Assembly: GCF_963664555.1 (NCBI RefSeq) | Contig: NZ_OY761461.1 | Location: forward strand, 1,178,001 to 1,242,000 | Source of the DNA: Labilibaculum sp. | GTDB lineage: Bacteria > Bacteroidota > Bacteroidia > Bacteroidales > Marinifilaceae | DNA length: 64,000 nt | Direction of reading: 5' to 3' | In this document: piece after piece, positions 27,227 through 36,401 of the stretch | Numbering within the stretch: the stretch's first letter is position 1 | Layout of the letters: every line of letters starts with the position of its first letter | The notes under the pieces: generated by a model | The model's input: the letters and a program-made list of their open reading frames with translations, nothing else | What the model was told of the DNA's origin: nothing | The model's database searches: none | Translations under genes and position numbers: made by a program

Positions 27227-28795
27227 ATGATTACCGAATTAGATATAGTACTAAGTCCGAAGGATGCTTCAGACGAAAAATATTACCAACCTATTTTAGC
27301 TAAAAAATTAGGCGTTAATGTTTCGCAGATTCATGGAATAAAAATCCTGAGAAAATCGATTGATGCACGTCGAAGAAACATTTTAGTTAATTTGCGGTTT
27401 CGCGTTGCTTGCGGGGAAGAATTCCCTCAATCGGAAGAATTTACGTTCGATTATTCTAATGTTTCAGGTAAAAAGGAAGTGATTGTGGTTGGAGCAGGAC
27501 CTGCAGGTTTGTTTGCCGCTCTTCGATTAATTGAACTGGGATATAAGCCTATTGTTCTTGAAAGAGGCAAAAGTGTTGAGGACAGAAAGAAAGATTTGGG
27601 AGAATTGCATAGAACTCGAAATGTAAATCCGGATTCGAATTATAGTTTTGGCGAAGGAGGAGCCGGAACATTCTCAGATGGGAAATTGTATACCCGCTCT
27701 AAGAAGCGTGGAGATCTTAAGAAAATTTTGAAGGTTTTGCATTTTCATGGTGCTCAGGATGACATCTTATTTGATGCACATCCTCATATCGGTACGGATG
27801 TTCTGCCAAAGGTAATCGTTCGAATGCGTGAAAATATTCTAAAAGCCGGAGGACAGGTACTTTTCTCAACAAAGGTTGTTGATTATATATTGGAAGGTGA
27901 TCGAATTTGTGGTGTTGTTACTGAAAGTGGTGAGGAAATTGTTGGTGGGGGAGTAATCCTGGCAACAGGTCATTCTGCCCGGGATGTGTATCGTAAACTG
28001 CATAAACAAGGAATTGAGATAGAGGCTAAGTCATTTGCAATGGGCGTTCGAATTGAGCATTCGCAAGAGTTAATCGATCAAATTCAATATCATAATCCTG
28101 TCGGGCGAGGTGATTATCTTCCTGCGGCAAGTTACAGTTTTGTCCATCAGGTCGAAGGCCGGGGAGTGTATTCATTTTGTATGTGTCCGGGAGGTGTAAT
28201 TGTTCCGGCAGCAACAGGAGACAGACAGCAGGTTGTCAATGGGATGTCTTCCTCGAATAGAAATACAGCTTTTGCAAACTCGGGTATGGCTGTTGAGATT
28301 CGTACTCAGGATTTGAAAGAGTATCAGCAATATGGTGCTTTGGCTGGTTTGTATTTTCAGGAAGAACTGGAAGAAAGAGCATTTGTTGAAGGTGGCGAAA
28401 ATTTAACGGCTCCAGCACAAAGAATGAACGATTTTGTAAATGGGAAAAGGAGCAGTTCTTTACCCAAAACATCTTATCAGCCAGGAATTGTATCATCTTC
28501 CCTGCACGAGTGGTTGCCTGAGCATATTCGATTCCGTTTGCAGGAGGGATTTAAAGTGTTTGGACAAAAATCCAAAGGTTTTTTGACCAATGAGGCCGTA
28601 ATTTTAGGTGTAGAATCAAGAACATCATCACCTGTGCGAATTCCCAGGGAAAGAGAAAGTTTTCAGCACATCAGAATTCAAGGGTTATTTCCTTGTGGCG
28701 AAGGTGCTGGTTATGCCGGAGGAATTGTATCTGCTGCAATGGATGGAGAGCAATGTGCCGATGCATTCGATAGGTATCAGAATCCCAATAAATAA
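27227..28795 (+). CDS. FAD-dependent oxidoreductase of the COG2509 type, 522 aa
   Basis: After about 80 residues of an N-terminal alpha/beta domain (which begins with LSPKDASDEKYY) the FAD-binding Rossmann motif GAGPAG lies at 89-94. The family signature YSFGEGGAGTFSDGKLYTR follows, and the C-terminal region GEGAGYAGGIVSAAMDGE closes the FAD site. Such flavoproteins are common in bacteria and plastids, but their substrate is not established. Cytosolic. It lies 29 bp after the porT-like gene and ends exactly where the convergent methyltransferase gene ends. Confidence 0.88.
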   Translation: MITELDIVLSPKDASDEKYYQPILAKKLGVNVSQIHGIKILRKSIDARRRNILVNLRFRVACGEEFPQSEEFTFDYSNVSGKKEVIVVGAGPAGLFAALRLIELGYKPIVLERGKSVEDRKKDLGELHRTRNVNPDSNYSFGEGGAGTFSDGKLYTRSKKRGDLKKILKVLHFHGAQDDILFDAHPHIGTDVLPKVIVRMRENILKAGGQVLFSTKVVDYILEGDRICGVVTESGEEIVGGGVILATGHSARDVYRKLHKQGIEIEAKSFAMGVRIEHSQELIDQIQYHNPVGRGDYLPAASYSFVHQVEGRGVYSFCMCPGGVIVPAATGDRQQVVNGMSSSNRNTAFANSGMAVEIRTQDLKEYQQYGALAGLYFQEELEERAFVEGGENLTAPAQRMNDFVNGKRSSSLPKTSYQPGIVSSSLHEWLPEHIRFRLQEGFKVFGQKSKGFLTNEAVILGVESRTSSPVRIPRERESFQHIRIQGLFPCGEGAGYAGGIVSAAMDGEQCADAFDRYQNPNK

Positions 28796-29566
28796 CTAGA
28801 ATTCTTGTCTCCTAAATTCTGAGCAAATAATAGAGGTTGCCACCGATACATTTAAAGATTCAGAAACAGCTTGTCCGCTTGGAAAATCTGGAATGTAGAG
28901 CTTGTTGCTTACTAATTTTTGAATTGTCTCAGAAACACCTTTCCCTTCATTTCCCATAATGATGAATCCCTTTTTTTGAAGTTGACAATTGTAAATGATT
29001 TCTCCTTCGAGAAAAGTGCCGTAAATAGGGAAGTCAGGTGTTTTATATTTCAAAATTAATTCTTCAAGGGGTGTGTAAATGACCGTCACACTTGAAATTG
29101 CTCCCATGGTAGCTTGAATCACTTTTGGGTTGTAAAGATCAACCGTATTAGGGGAGCAAAATAAATGTTTTATGCCAAACCAGTCGGCTACTCTTATTAT
29201 AGTTCCTAAATTCCCAGGATCCTGAACATCATCAAGAACCAGAGAAAGTGAATTCTGAATGATTGTTTCGTTTATAGCTCGAGATGGGATTTTAAAAACA
29301 GCAATTACCGATGATGGTGTTTTTAAAGAACTGATTTTTTTTATTTGAACAACATCCGTTTCAATACGATTATTGATTTTTGCCTTGTTGGAAACAGAAT
29401 TACATTCTTTCCATTCTTTGGTGTAAATAAGAAATTCAACTTCGGTTTTCGCCTCAATAAGATCTGATACTAATTTATTTCCTTCTGCCACGAAAAGCTG
29501 ATGCTGATCCCTGTATTTTTTCTGTTGAAGGCTGGTTATCAGCTTGATTTGATTTTTGGATAGCAC
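28796..29566 (-). CDS. TrmH/SpoU-family RNA 2'-O-methyltransferase, 256 aa
   Basis: The C-terminal SPOUT domain has the three family motifs: DPGNLGTIIRVADWFG, IMGNEGKGVSE and the SAM-knot IPDFPSGQAVSESLNVSVATSI. The N-terminal part is an RNA-binding substrate domain. Members methylate ribose in rRNA or tRNA; which target applies here is not decidable from sequence. The gene ends directly next to the convergent flavoprotein gene (no gap) and is divergent from tamL. Confidence 0.92.
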   Translation of the reverse strand: MLSKNQIKLITSLQQKKYRDQHQLFVAEGNKLVSDLIEAKTEVEFLIYTKEWKECNSVSNKAKINNRIETDVVQIKKISSLKTPSSVIAVFKIPSRAINETIIQNSLSLVLDDVQDPGNLGTIIRVADWFGIKHLFCSPNTVDLYNPKVIQATMGAISSVTVIYTPLEELILKYKTPDFPIYGTFLEGEIIYNCQLQKKGFIIMGNEGKGVSETIQKLVSNKLYIPDFPSGQAVSESLNVSVATSIICSEFRRQEF

Positions 29567-29632
29567 GGGTTTTATTTTGAAAAATTATCATTTTAAGGCT
29601 GTTAAAGCCAAGAATATATCATCGAAGTTAAG

Positions 29633-29640
29633 TATCTTTG
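29633..29640 (+). promoter_or_regulatory. -7 element (TATCTTTG) before tamL
   Basis: TATCTTTG fits TAnnTTTG and lies 34 bp upstream of the TTG start codon. A -33 TTG is not evident. Confidence 0.5.
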
Positions 29641-29674
29641 TCGTGTTTTAAACCGAATTATACTTTTATTATAT

Positions 29675-32068
29675 TTGAAACCATACGAGAAATACAAAAG
29701 TAGTTATAATTTCCCTATTTTATTTTTTTTGGCAGGCCTGCTTTTAGTATTAGGTGCTTGTTCTACTACAAAATATGTTGGTGAAGGTGAATGTCTATTG
29801 AATAAGGTTGTTGTCCATTCGGACGATAAGTCTATTGCAGCAAGTGAATTAAAGCGCAATGTAAAGCAAACCCCAAATTTAAAAATATTAGGCGTTTGGA
29901 AATTTCATTTGGGGTTATTTAATTTATCAGGTAAGGATAAAGGAAAAGGATTTAATAAATGGTTAAGAAGAATTGGTGAGGAACCAGTTATTTATGAGGA
30001 CTTTCAAACGAAGCGCTCCTTGAGACAATTGGAGATTTATTTGCAGAAAAAAGGTTACTTCAATGCTGAAGTTCGGGATTCGGTAAGTTTAAAAAGAAAA
30101 AAAGCCAAAGTATACTACTTTATAAAATCAAAGGAACCTTATCGTTATAGGAATGTTTACAGGGAAATAAATGAACTTCCTTATAATTTTCTTTCTCCAT
30201 TTCAGGAGAAAGGGGAAATGTCTGATACAACTCTAATTCGTGAATATATTGTTTCCGATAAAAGTAATTCAGATGTTCAATTAGGAGATAAGGTGGATTC
30301 TGACATTTTGAATAAGGAAAGGATCCGAATTTCAAAATTATTAAAGAATCAAGGATACTTTAATTTTTCCAGAGAGTACGTTCATTTTATTATGGATAGT
30401 ACTAACAAAGACAACAAAATGGATGTTTTTGTTGGGGTAAAAACTCCTGAAGACAGTAAGGCTGTTAAAAAATACAGAATCAACAAAGTATCAATATTTA
30501 CAGAGTACGATCCTAAGTTGATGTTGATGAATGATGAAAAGTATTTAATGGATTTGGATACTATTCAGCATGAGGGCGTTGATTTTATTTACAGGAAAAA
30601 GATAAAAATTAAGCCCGACGTAATCTTATCTTCGATATTGATTCGTAAAAATGAACTCTACAATTTAAAATCAGTAGAACAAACATACAGCCGCCTGCAA
30701 TCTTTAGGTCAGTTTAAGTTTCTAAATGTGAAATTTGAAGAGAATTTAGAATCTAATGAAGAAGAATTTGGCAGTTTAAACTGCATTATTCAATTAACGC
30801 CTCATGATCAGCAGTCTTACTCTATCGAATTTGAAGGCACTAATTCATCCGGCAATATCGGGTTTGCCGGAAATTTAAATTATCAGCACAAAAATTTATT
30901 TGGAGGAGCCGAAATTCTTGACCTTCAATTTTCAACAGCAAAAGAGACTTTAAAATCCAATGAGCAAACAGATTTTAGTTCCTCTGAATACGGAGTAGAA
31001 TCAAAATTGAGTATTCCAAAATTTTTATTGCCTCTTTTAACTGCTGAGAAATTCAGGAAGTCGTACAATCCCAAAACAGTATTTTCTTTGTCGTATAATT
31101 TTCAGAAACGACCAGATTATACCCGAACCATCGCCGATGCTAGTTTTGGTTATGTTTGGAAGTCTTCAAAATACCTACGTCACACGCTTAATTTGGTAGA
31201 GTTGAATTTTGTTGACGTTAAAAATTTAAGTGAAGATTTTCTGGGATCAATAAACAATTTATATATTAAAAATTCATTTACCAATCACGTAATTACTACC
31301 AGCAGGTATTCATTGACATATAACGATCAGAATATTAATAGGCCTGGTGATTATAACTATCTCAGATTTAATTTTGAGTCGGCAGGAAATAGTCTCAAAG
31401 CAATCAATAAGTTGATTGGGAGAACTGAAAAAAATGACTTTAACGATGCCGGAAATGTAGAAGGTACCTATTATGATTTTATTGGAATTCGATTTGCCCA
31501 ATATTTAAAGAGCGATATTGAATATCGGTTTAGTCATCATATTAATGAAGCTAATACAATGGTTTACCGGGTTTTTCTTGGGGCGGGTTTGCCTTACGGG
31601 AACTTAGAAGTGTTGCCATTTGAGAAAAGCTATTTTTCAGGTGGAGCGAATGGTGTTAGGGCATGGCAAGTGCGTTCATTGGGTCCGGGATCTTATTTTT
31701 CAGATGATGCAGCAATTTATCCAAACAATTCGGCAGATTTAAAACTTGAAGCTAATTTGGAATATCGTTTTAAATTATTCTGGGTTTTGGAAGGAGCCTT
31801 ATTTGTAGATGCCGGTAACATTTGGGCAATTTCGAAAAAAGACGATCGTGTTGGAGCTGATTTTAAATTTGACAGGTTTTATAAAGAAATTGCTTTGGGA
31901 ACAGGTTTTGGAACTCGTGTTGATTTGAATTTCATTCTTTTTCGCATTGATTTAGGTCTGAAACTGCACGATCCTTCTCTCGGGGCTGAGGAAAGGTGGA
32001 TTATTGCGCATCGACCATTTAAGTTTAGTCAACTTACCTTTAATATTGGAATTGGATATCCTTTTTAA
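29675..32068 (+). CDS. tamL: TamL-type BamA/TamA family lipoprotein, 797 aa
   Basis: In Bacteroidota TamL is the lipidated counterpart of TamA that works with TamB in envelope biogenesis. The frame begins with TTG; the signal peptide (about 13-28) ends in the lipobox LGAC with Cys29. Then come POTRA-like repeats (about 35-380), and an Omp85 barrel from about 400 to the C-terminal Phe. The RAWQVRSLGPGSY phrase is the equivalent of the Omp85 loop-6 VRG region. The final strand ends in IGIGYPF. The usual partner tamB is not adjacent: the next gene is aldolase. Confidence 0.88.
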   Translation: MKPYEKYKSSYNFPILFFLAGLLLVLGACSTTKYVGEGECLLNKVVVHSDDKSIAASELKRNVKQTPNLKILGVWKFHLGLFNLSGKDKGKGFNKWLRRIGEEPVIYEDFQTKRSLRQLEIYLQKKGYFNAEVRDSVSLKRKKAKVYYFIKSKEPYRYRNVYREINELPYNFLSPFQEKGEMSDTTLIREYIVSDKSNSDVQLGDKVDSDILNKERIRISKLLKNQGYFNFSREYVHFIMDSTNKDNKMDVFVGVKTPEDSKAVKKYRINKVSIFTEYDPKLMLMNDEKYLMDLDTIQHEGVDFIYRKKIKIKPDVILSSILIRKNELYNLKSVEQTYSRLQSLGQFKFLNVKFEENLESNEEEFGSLNCIIQLTPHDQQSYSIEFEGTNSSGNIGFAGNLNYQHKNLFGGAEILDLQFSTAKETLKSNEQTDFSSSEYGVESKLSIPKFLLPLLTAEKFRKSYNPKTVFSLSYNFQKRPDYTRTIADASFGYVWKSSKYLRHTLNLVELNFVDVKNLSEDFLGSINNLYIKNSFTNHVITTSRYSLTYNDQNINRPGDYNYLRFNFESAGNSLKAINKLIGRTEKNDFNDAGNVEGTYYDFIGIRFAQYLKSDIEYRFSHHINEANTMVYRVFLGAGLPYGNLEVLPFEKSYFSGGANGVRAWQVRSLGPGSYFSDDAAIYPNNSADLKLEANLEYRFKLFWVLEGALFVDAGNIWAISKKDDRVGADFKFDRFYKEIALGTGFGTRVDLNFILFRIDLGLKLHDPSLGAEERWIIAHRPFKFSQLTFNIGIGYPF

Positions 32069-32195
32069 ATCGCATTCGTTTGCGTAATTTTCTTATATCC
32101 AAAACAGTGCAAAATCTATAATTTCTTTTTAACTTCGTGGCAAATTGACTTCCCAGCCGATTTTATTTAGAACTATCCGATAAAAATATATTATT

Positions 32196-33272
32196 ATGAA
32201 ACGAGTATTAGATGTAGTTAAGCCAGGTGTGGTAACTGGTGACGACGTGCAAAAATTATTTCAAATTGCTAAAGAAGAAGGATTTGCTATTCCTGCAGTA
32301 AATGTTATTGGTACTAACTCAATCAATGCTGCTCTTGAAGCTGCACGTGAAGTTAACTCACCAATCATCATTCAGTTCTCAAATGGCGGTGCTTCATTTT
32401 TCGCTGGAAAAGGAATTGCTGCTGAAGGACAAGGTGCTGCTATTATTGGTGCTGTTGCAGGGGCTAAATATGTTCATGCTGTAGCTGAACATTATGGTAT
32501 CCCAGTTGTATTGCATACCGATCATGCGGCTAAAAAATTACTTCCTTGGATCGATGGTTTATTGACTGCAGGTGAAACTTTTTTCTCAGAAACAGGAAAG
32601 CCATTGTTTAGCTCACACATGTTGGATTTATCTGAAGAACCATTGGAAGAAAATATTGGTACTTGCGCTAAGTATTTAGAGCGTATGGATAAAATGGGTA
32701 TGACTATCGAAATAGAGTTAGGTTGCACTGGCGGAGAAGAAGATGGTGTAGACAATTCAGATATGGATAATTCATTATTATATACACAACCTGAAGATGT
32801 AGCCTTGGCTTATGAAACTTTATTAAAAGTTTCTTCTCGTTTTACAATTGCAGCCTCTTTTGGTAACGTACATGGTGTATATAAGCCAGGTAACGTGGTT
32901 TTAACTCCAAAAATCCTATTGAATTCTCAATCTTTTATTTCGGAGAAATATGGTGTAGCTAAAAATACAGTTGATTTTGTTTTCCATGGTGGATCAGGTT
33001 CAAGTGTTGAAGAAATTCGCGAAGCAATTTCTTACGGAGTTGTTAAAATGAATATTGACACAGATACTCAGTGGGCATGCTGGGATGGTGTCCGCGCTTT
33101 CGAAGCTAAGAATCATGATTATCTGCAAGGTCAAATTGGAAACCCTGATGGGGATGACAAACCAAACAAGAAATATTACGATCCTCGTGTATGGTTACGT
33201 GCAGGTGAGGTTTCTATGAAAGATCGATTAGTAAAGGCTTTCGAAGATTTAAATGGGGTAGGACGTAACTAA
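32196..33272 (+). CDS. fbaA: Class II fructose-bisphosphate aldolase, 358 aa
   Basis: The zinc-dependent glycolytic aldolase cleaves or forms fructose 1,6-bisphosphate. The zinc-binding region HTDHAAKKLLPWIDG, the acidic EIELGCTGGEEDGVDN segment and the phosphate-binding FHGGSGSSVEEI are all present. The length and the DGDDKPNKKYYDPRVWL tail match the E. coli-type class IIA enzyme. Codon use is strongly biased, as expected for a highly expressed gene. A near-consensus TAACTTCG at 32130 may be its -7 element. A strong terminator follows. Confidence 0.97.
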   Translation: MKRVLDVVKPGVVTGDDVQKLFQIAKEEGFAIPAVNVIGTNSINAALEAAREVNSPIIIQFSNGGASFFAGKGIAAEGQGAAIIGAVAGAKYVHAVAEHYGIPVVLHTDHAAKKLLPWIDGLLTAGETFFSETGKPLFSSHMLDLSEEPLEENIGTCAKYLERMDKMGMTIEIELGCTGGEEDGVDNSDMDNSLLYTQPEDVALAYETLLKVSSRFTIAASFGNVHGVYKPGNVVLTPKILLNSQSFISEKYGVAKNTVDFVFHGGSGSSVEEIREAISYGVVKMNIDTDTQWACWDGVRAFEAKNHDYLQGQIGNPDGDDKPNKKYYDPRVWLRAGEVSMKDRLVKAFEDLNGVGRN

Positions 33273-33295
33273 GCTTACTTTCTCTCAAAATATTT

Positions 33296-33322
33296 AAACC
33301 CGGATTTATTCCGGGTTTTTTG
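33296..33322 (+). terminator. Terminator after fbaA
   Basis: AAACCCGGA, TTTA, TTCCGGGTTTTTTG: a GC-rich stem with a T tract, 24 bp after the stop codon. Confidence 0.92.
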
Positions 33323-33423
33323 TTTTCAATGATTCTAAACATCAATCGTGTTTTTGAATTTGAAGTTAATTTTAGCAAATTTGAAATTCCTCGAATTCAA
33401 ATACAGGCAATTAAATATAACAA

Positions 33424-34791
33424 ATGAATAAAAATAAGCTCTCTTCCCGCGATGTGTTTTCAAGTAAGTTTGGTGTAATTGCGGCCGCAGCAGGTTCTGC
33501 TGTAGGTTTGGGGAATATCTGGAAGTTTCCATACATTACCGGAGTGTATGGCGGTGCTGCATTTTTATTTGTGTATTTAGGATTTATTGCTCTTATCGGA
33601 TTGCCTGTAATGCTTTCAGAATTGGCAATCGGACGTAAATCCAAAAGGAATGTATTCGGAGCCTTTAAGTATTTAGCTCCAAATTCTCCATGGAAATTTG
33701 TAGGAATGCTTGGTGTTGCGGCTGCTGTAATGATCTTGGCATTTTATGGGGTTGTTGCAGGTTGGAGTATTGATTATATAGCTAAAGCAGCCACAGAGAG
33801 TTTTTCGGCCAAGAGCCCTGATGAGATGGAGTCGATGTTTGTGAATTTTATTGAGAGTCCTGTATCGCCAATTCTGTACCAGCTTTTATTTATGATAATG
33901 ACAATGGCAATTGTTATTGTTGGAGTAAAAGATGGAATCGAAAAATATGCGAAGTTTTTAATGCCATTATTAGTTATAATAATCATTGTGCTCTGTATCA
34001 GGTCAGTAACTCTTGAGGGAGCTTCGGAGGGATTGAAGTTTCTTTTTAATCCTGATTTTTCAAAATTAACAGCCGACGGAATATTGAGCGCTTTGGGGCA
34101 TGCATTTTTCTCTCTGAGTTTGGGGATGGGAACGCTGGTAACTTATGGTTCTTACATTGATAATAAGAATAATATTGCTGTAACAGCTCTTCAGGTCACT
34201 ATTGCTGATACTGTGATTGCAATATTGGCGGGAATAGCTATTTTTCCTGCAGTTTTTGCATTTGGAATTGAGCCCAGTAGTGGTCCAGGTCTTGTGTTTA
34301 TTACATTGCCCAATGTTTTTCAACAAATGCCAGGTGGTTTTTTCTTTTCAATTTTATTCTTTTTACTCTTGACAGTTGCAGCCTTAACATCCTCAATTTC
34401 TATACTGGAAGTTGTAGTGGCCTATTTTCGGGAAGAGCTTAATTTGAAACGGAATTTCTCAACCATTTTGGCAACCGTAATGATCTCTATTATTGGAATA
34501 TTCTGCTCCTTGTCAATGGGAATGTTGAAAGAATACACAATGTTCGGTTTGAACTTTTTTGATTTGTTGGATTGGATTTCAGCTAATATACTCCTTCCGC
34601 TTGGAGGTTTATTTATTTCCTTGTTTGTGGGATGGTATTTAGGACGAAAGAAAATGGAAAAGGAGTTCGCGAAAGGAGCTTATATTGTGAATTGGCTGCT
34701 TACGGTATTTATATTCCTTGTGAAGTTTATTGCTCCTGGTGCCATTGCAATTGTTTTTCTACACGGGCTGGGAGTATTTAATTTTGGATAA
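33424..34791 (+). CDS. Sodium-dependent transporter, neurotransmitter:sodium symporter (SNF) family, 455 aa
   Basis: The N-terminal segment GVIAAAAGSAVGLGNIWKFPY is the sodium/substrate-binding TM1 of the LeuT fold, and about eleven further hydrophobic segments can be counted along the protein. It is a plasma-membrane symporter that probably imports an amino acid or amine with sodium. The shorter C-terminus and lack of TM12 detail leave the substrate open. The ATG at 33424 follows an AT-rich leader. No partner gene is adjacent. Confidence 0.92.
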   Translation: MNKNKLSSRDVFSSKFGVIAAAAGSAVGLGNIWKFPYITGVYGGAAFLFVYLGFIALIGLPVMLSELAIGRKSKRNVFGAFKYLAPNSPWKFVGMLGVAAAVMILAFYGVVAGWSIDYIAKAATESFSAKSPDEMESMFVNFIESPVSPILYQLLFMIMTMAIVIVGVKDGIEKYAKFLMPLLVIIIIVLCIRSVTLEGASEGLKFLFNPDFSKLTADGILSALGHAFFSLSLGMGTLVTYGSYIDNKNNIAVTALQVTIADTVIAILAGIAIFPAVFAFGIEPSSGPGLVFITLPNVFQQMPGGFFFSILFFLLLTVAALTSSISILEVVVAYFREELNLKRNFSTILATVMISIIGIFCSLSMGMLKEYTMFGLNFFDLLDWISANILLPLGGLFISLFVGWYLGRKKMEKEFAKGAYIVNWLLTVFIFLVKFIAPGAIAIVFLHGLGVFNFG

Positions 34792-34853
34792 TTGTCATAA
34801 TTTATTGATATTGTTAAGTGTTAGTTGGATTAATCATTGACATTTCAATAAAA

Positions 34854-35957
34854 ATGAATTTTAAGCACATTGTTAGAGAGTATTTTTCCTATTCAGCTTC
34901 TGAGAAAAATGGATTATTGGTACTTGTTGTATTGTTGATGGCAATGTATTTTTTGCCTTTGGTTTTTCAGCTCGGTGAAGTATCGGAATTTGTAATCGAT
35001 CAAGAAAAACAAATTCAAATTGATAGTCTCATTTCTTCGATTGAAAATAAAGAGAAGCATAAGAGGAAACAAACTCTTTTTGTGAATTTAGATTTTTTTG
35101 ATCCCAATAAAGCGAGTAAAGAAGAATTGATGAATCTGGGTTTTACTTCTTTTCAAACCAACAATTTAATTAAGTTTAGAAACAAAGGAGGAAGGTTTAC
35201 GGCGAAAACCGATCTTCTTAAAATTTATGGAATCTCTCAATACGACTTTGAAATACTGAACGATTACATTCGTATTTCTGTTGATGAAAATCGTAAGAAA
35301 GAGAGCCGGATAAGTTCGAAGAAAGAATACAATCTATTCTCTTTTGATCCAAATGTAATATCCTTGAATAAATGGGATAGCTTGGGCGTTAAAAAAAAGA
35401 TAAGTGTTCGCATTAAAAAATATCTTGCTTCCGGAGGGAGTTTTAGGCAGGCGACTGATTTAAAAAAGATTTATGGTTTTGATTCTGCTAAGCTTGCGGA
35501 ACTTTTACCTTATGTGAATATAATTGTTAAAGTTAATAGCGAAAGGTCTTCGCAAAAAATACATGTCCGGCTAAATAGCTCTGATACAACTCAATTAAAG
35601 CAACTGCCGGGGATTGGTTCTGTGCTTTCGGCGAGAATTGTTAATTATCGGGATTTATTGGGTGGATTTGTTTCGAAGGATCAAGTGCTGGAGGTTTATG
35701 GTATTTCAAAGGAAAAATTTCTTCGAATCGAATCATGTATTGAAGTCGATTCCATTTCTATCAGAAGGCTGTTGATAAATTCTTTCGATGAACTACTTTT
35801 AAGAAAACATCCTTATATCAATTTACGAATTGCAAAAGATATTATCCGTTATCGGGAGCGAAATGGCAATTTCACTTCTGTTGATCAATTACAAACTCAT
35901 AAATTAATCCCTGATTCAATATTTATCAAATTGGCTCCTTATTTGGAATTAAAATAG
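34854..35957 (+). CDS. Helix-hairpin-helix protein, ComEA-like, 367 aa, membrane-anchored
   Basis: A single hydrophobic segment near residues 18-38 (GLLVLVVLLMAMYFLPLVF) anchors an otherwise polar protein. Then come several helix-hairpin-helix units of about 65 residues: DPNKASKEELMNLGF, DPNVISLNKWDSLGV, NSSDTTQLKQLPGIGSVLSARI and NSFDELLLRKHPYI. The third has the clearest ComEA-like PGIG hairpin. Such units bind DNA non-specifically in competence proteins, but Bacteroidota proteins with multiple degenerate units have no proven role. A GTG-initiated extension from 34818 exists; the ATG at 34854 gives the more natural MNFKHIVREYF start. Confidence 0.8.
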   Translation: MNFKHIVREYFSYSASEKNGLLVLVVLLMAMYFLPLVFQLGEVSEFVIDQEKQIQIDSLISSIENKEKHKRKQTLFVNLDFFDPNKASKEELMNLGFTSFQTNNLIKFRNKGGRFTAKTDLLKIYGISQYDFEILNDYIRISVDENRKKESRISSKKEYNLFSFDPNVISLNKWDSLGVKKKISVRIKKYLASGGSFRQATDLKKIYGFDSAKLAELLPYVNIIVKVNSERSSQKIHVRLNSSDTTQLKQLPGIGSVLSARIVNYRDLLGGFVSKDQVLEVYGISKEKFLRIESCIEVDSISIRRLLINSFDELLLRKHPYINLRIAKDIIRYRERNGNFTSVDQLQTHKLIPDSIFIKLAPYLELK

Positions 35958-35995
35958 AAAGTTGTTTGTAAGTAGAGAAAGCATTAGTTATTTAC

Positions 35996-36003
35996 TATCT
36001 TTG
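35996..36003 (+). promoter_or_regulatory. -7 element (TATCTTTG) before rpsU
   Basis: TATCTTTG fits TAnnTTTG, about 135 bp upstream of rpsU. A TTTG at 35965-35968 is 27 bp away, longer than the usual 19-21 bp spacing. Confidence 0.45.
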
Positions 36004-36138
36004 TGCTCCCGCTTAGGACTGTAATTTCTTTATTTGAAGTAAATTTGTGTACTTTTCTTCGAATATATTTGAATTATAGTGAATGAATTGATAAATTTGC
36101 GGCTCAGTAAGAAAAATTAAAATTTAAAGAAGAAAATT

Positions 36139-36330
36139 ATGATTATTATTCCGATGAAAGAAGGCGAAAACATTGAAAGAGCCTTGAAAAAATTCAAAAG
36201 AAAATTCGAAAAGACTGGAGTAATCAAAGAACTAAGAGGAAGACAGGTTTATACAAAACCTTCTGTGAAGAAAAGAGTAGAAAAGTTGCATGCTATCTAC
36301 GTTCAGAATATGCAGCAGAACGAAGATTAA
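36139..36330 (+). CDS. rpsU: 30S ribosomal protein bS21, 63 aa
   Basis: This is the small, strongly basic subunit protein with the family pattern KEGENIERALKKFKRKFEKTG and a Lys/Arg-rich C-terminus. bS21 sits near the anti-Shine-Dalgarno end of 16S rRNA; in Bacteroidota it is linked to the reduced use of Shine-Dalgarno sequences. It opens the rpsU-xerC-hpf unit that precedes the tRNA/tuf cluster in this phylum. Confidence 0.97.
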   Translation: MIIIPMKEGENIERALKKFKRKFEKTGVIKELRGRQVYTKPSVKKRVEKLHAIYVQNMQQNED

Positions 36331-36401
36331 TTTCTTTTTATTCCTTGATATCTTAATTTTTTGTATCTTGGATTATCCTTTTGGGGAAATATCCTGGATG
36401 T

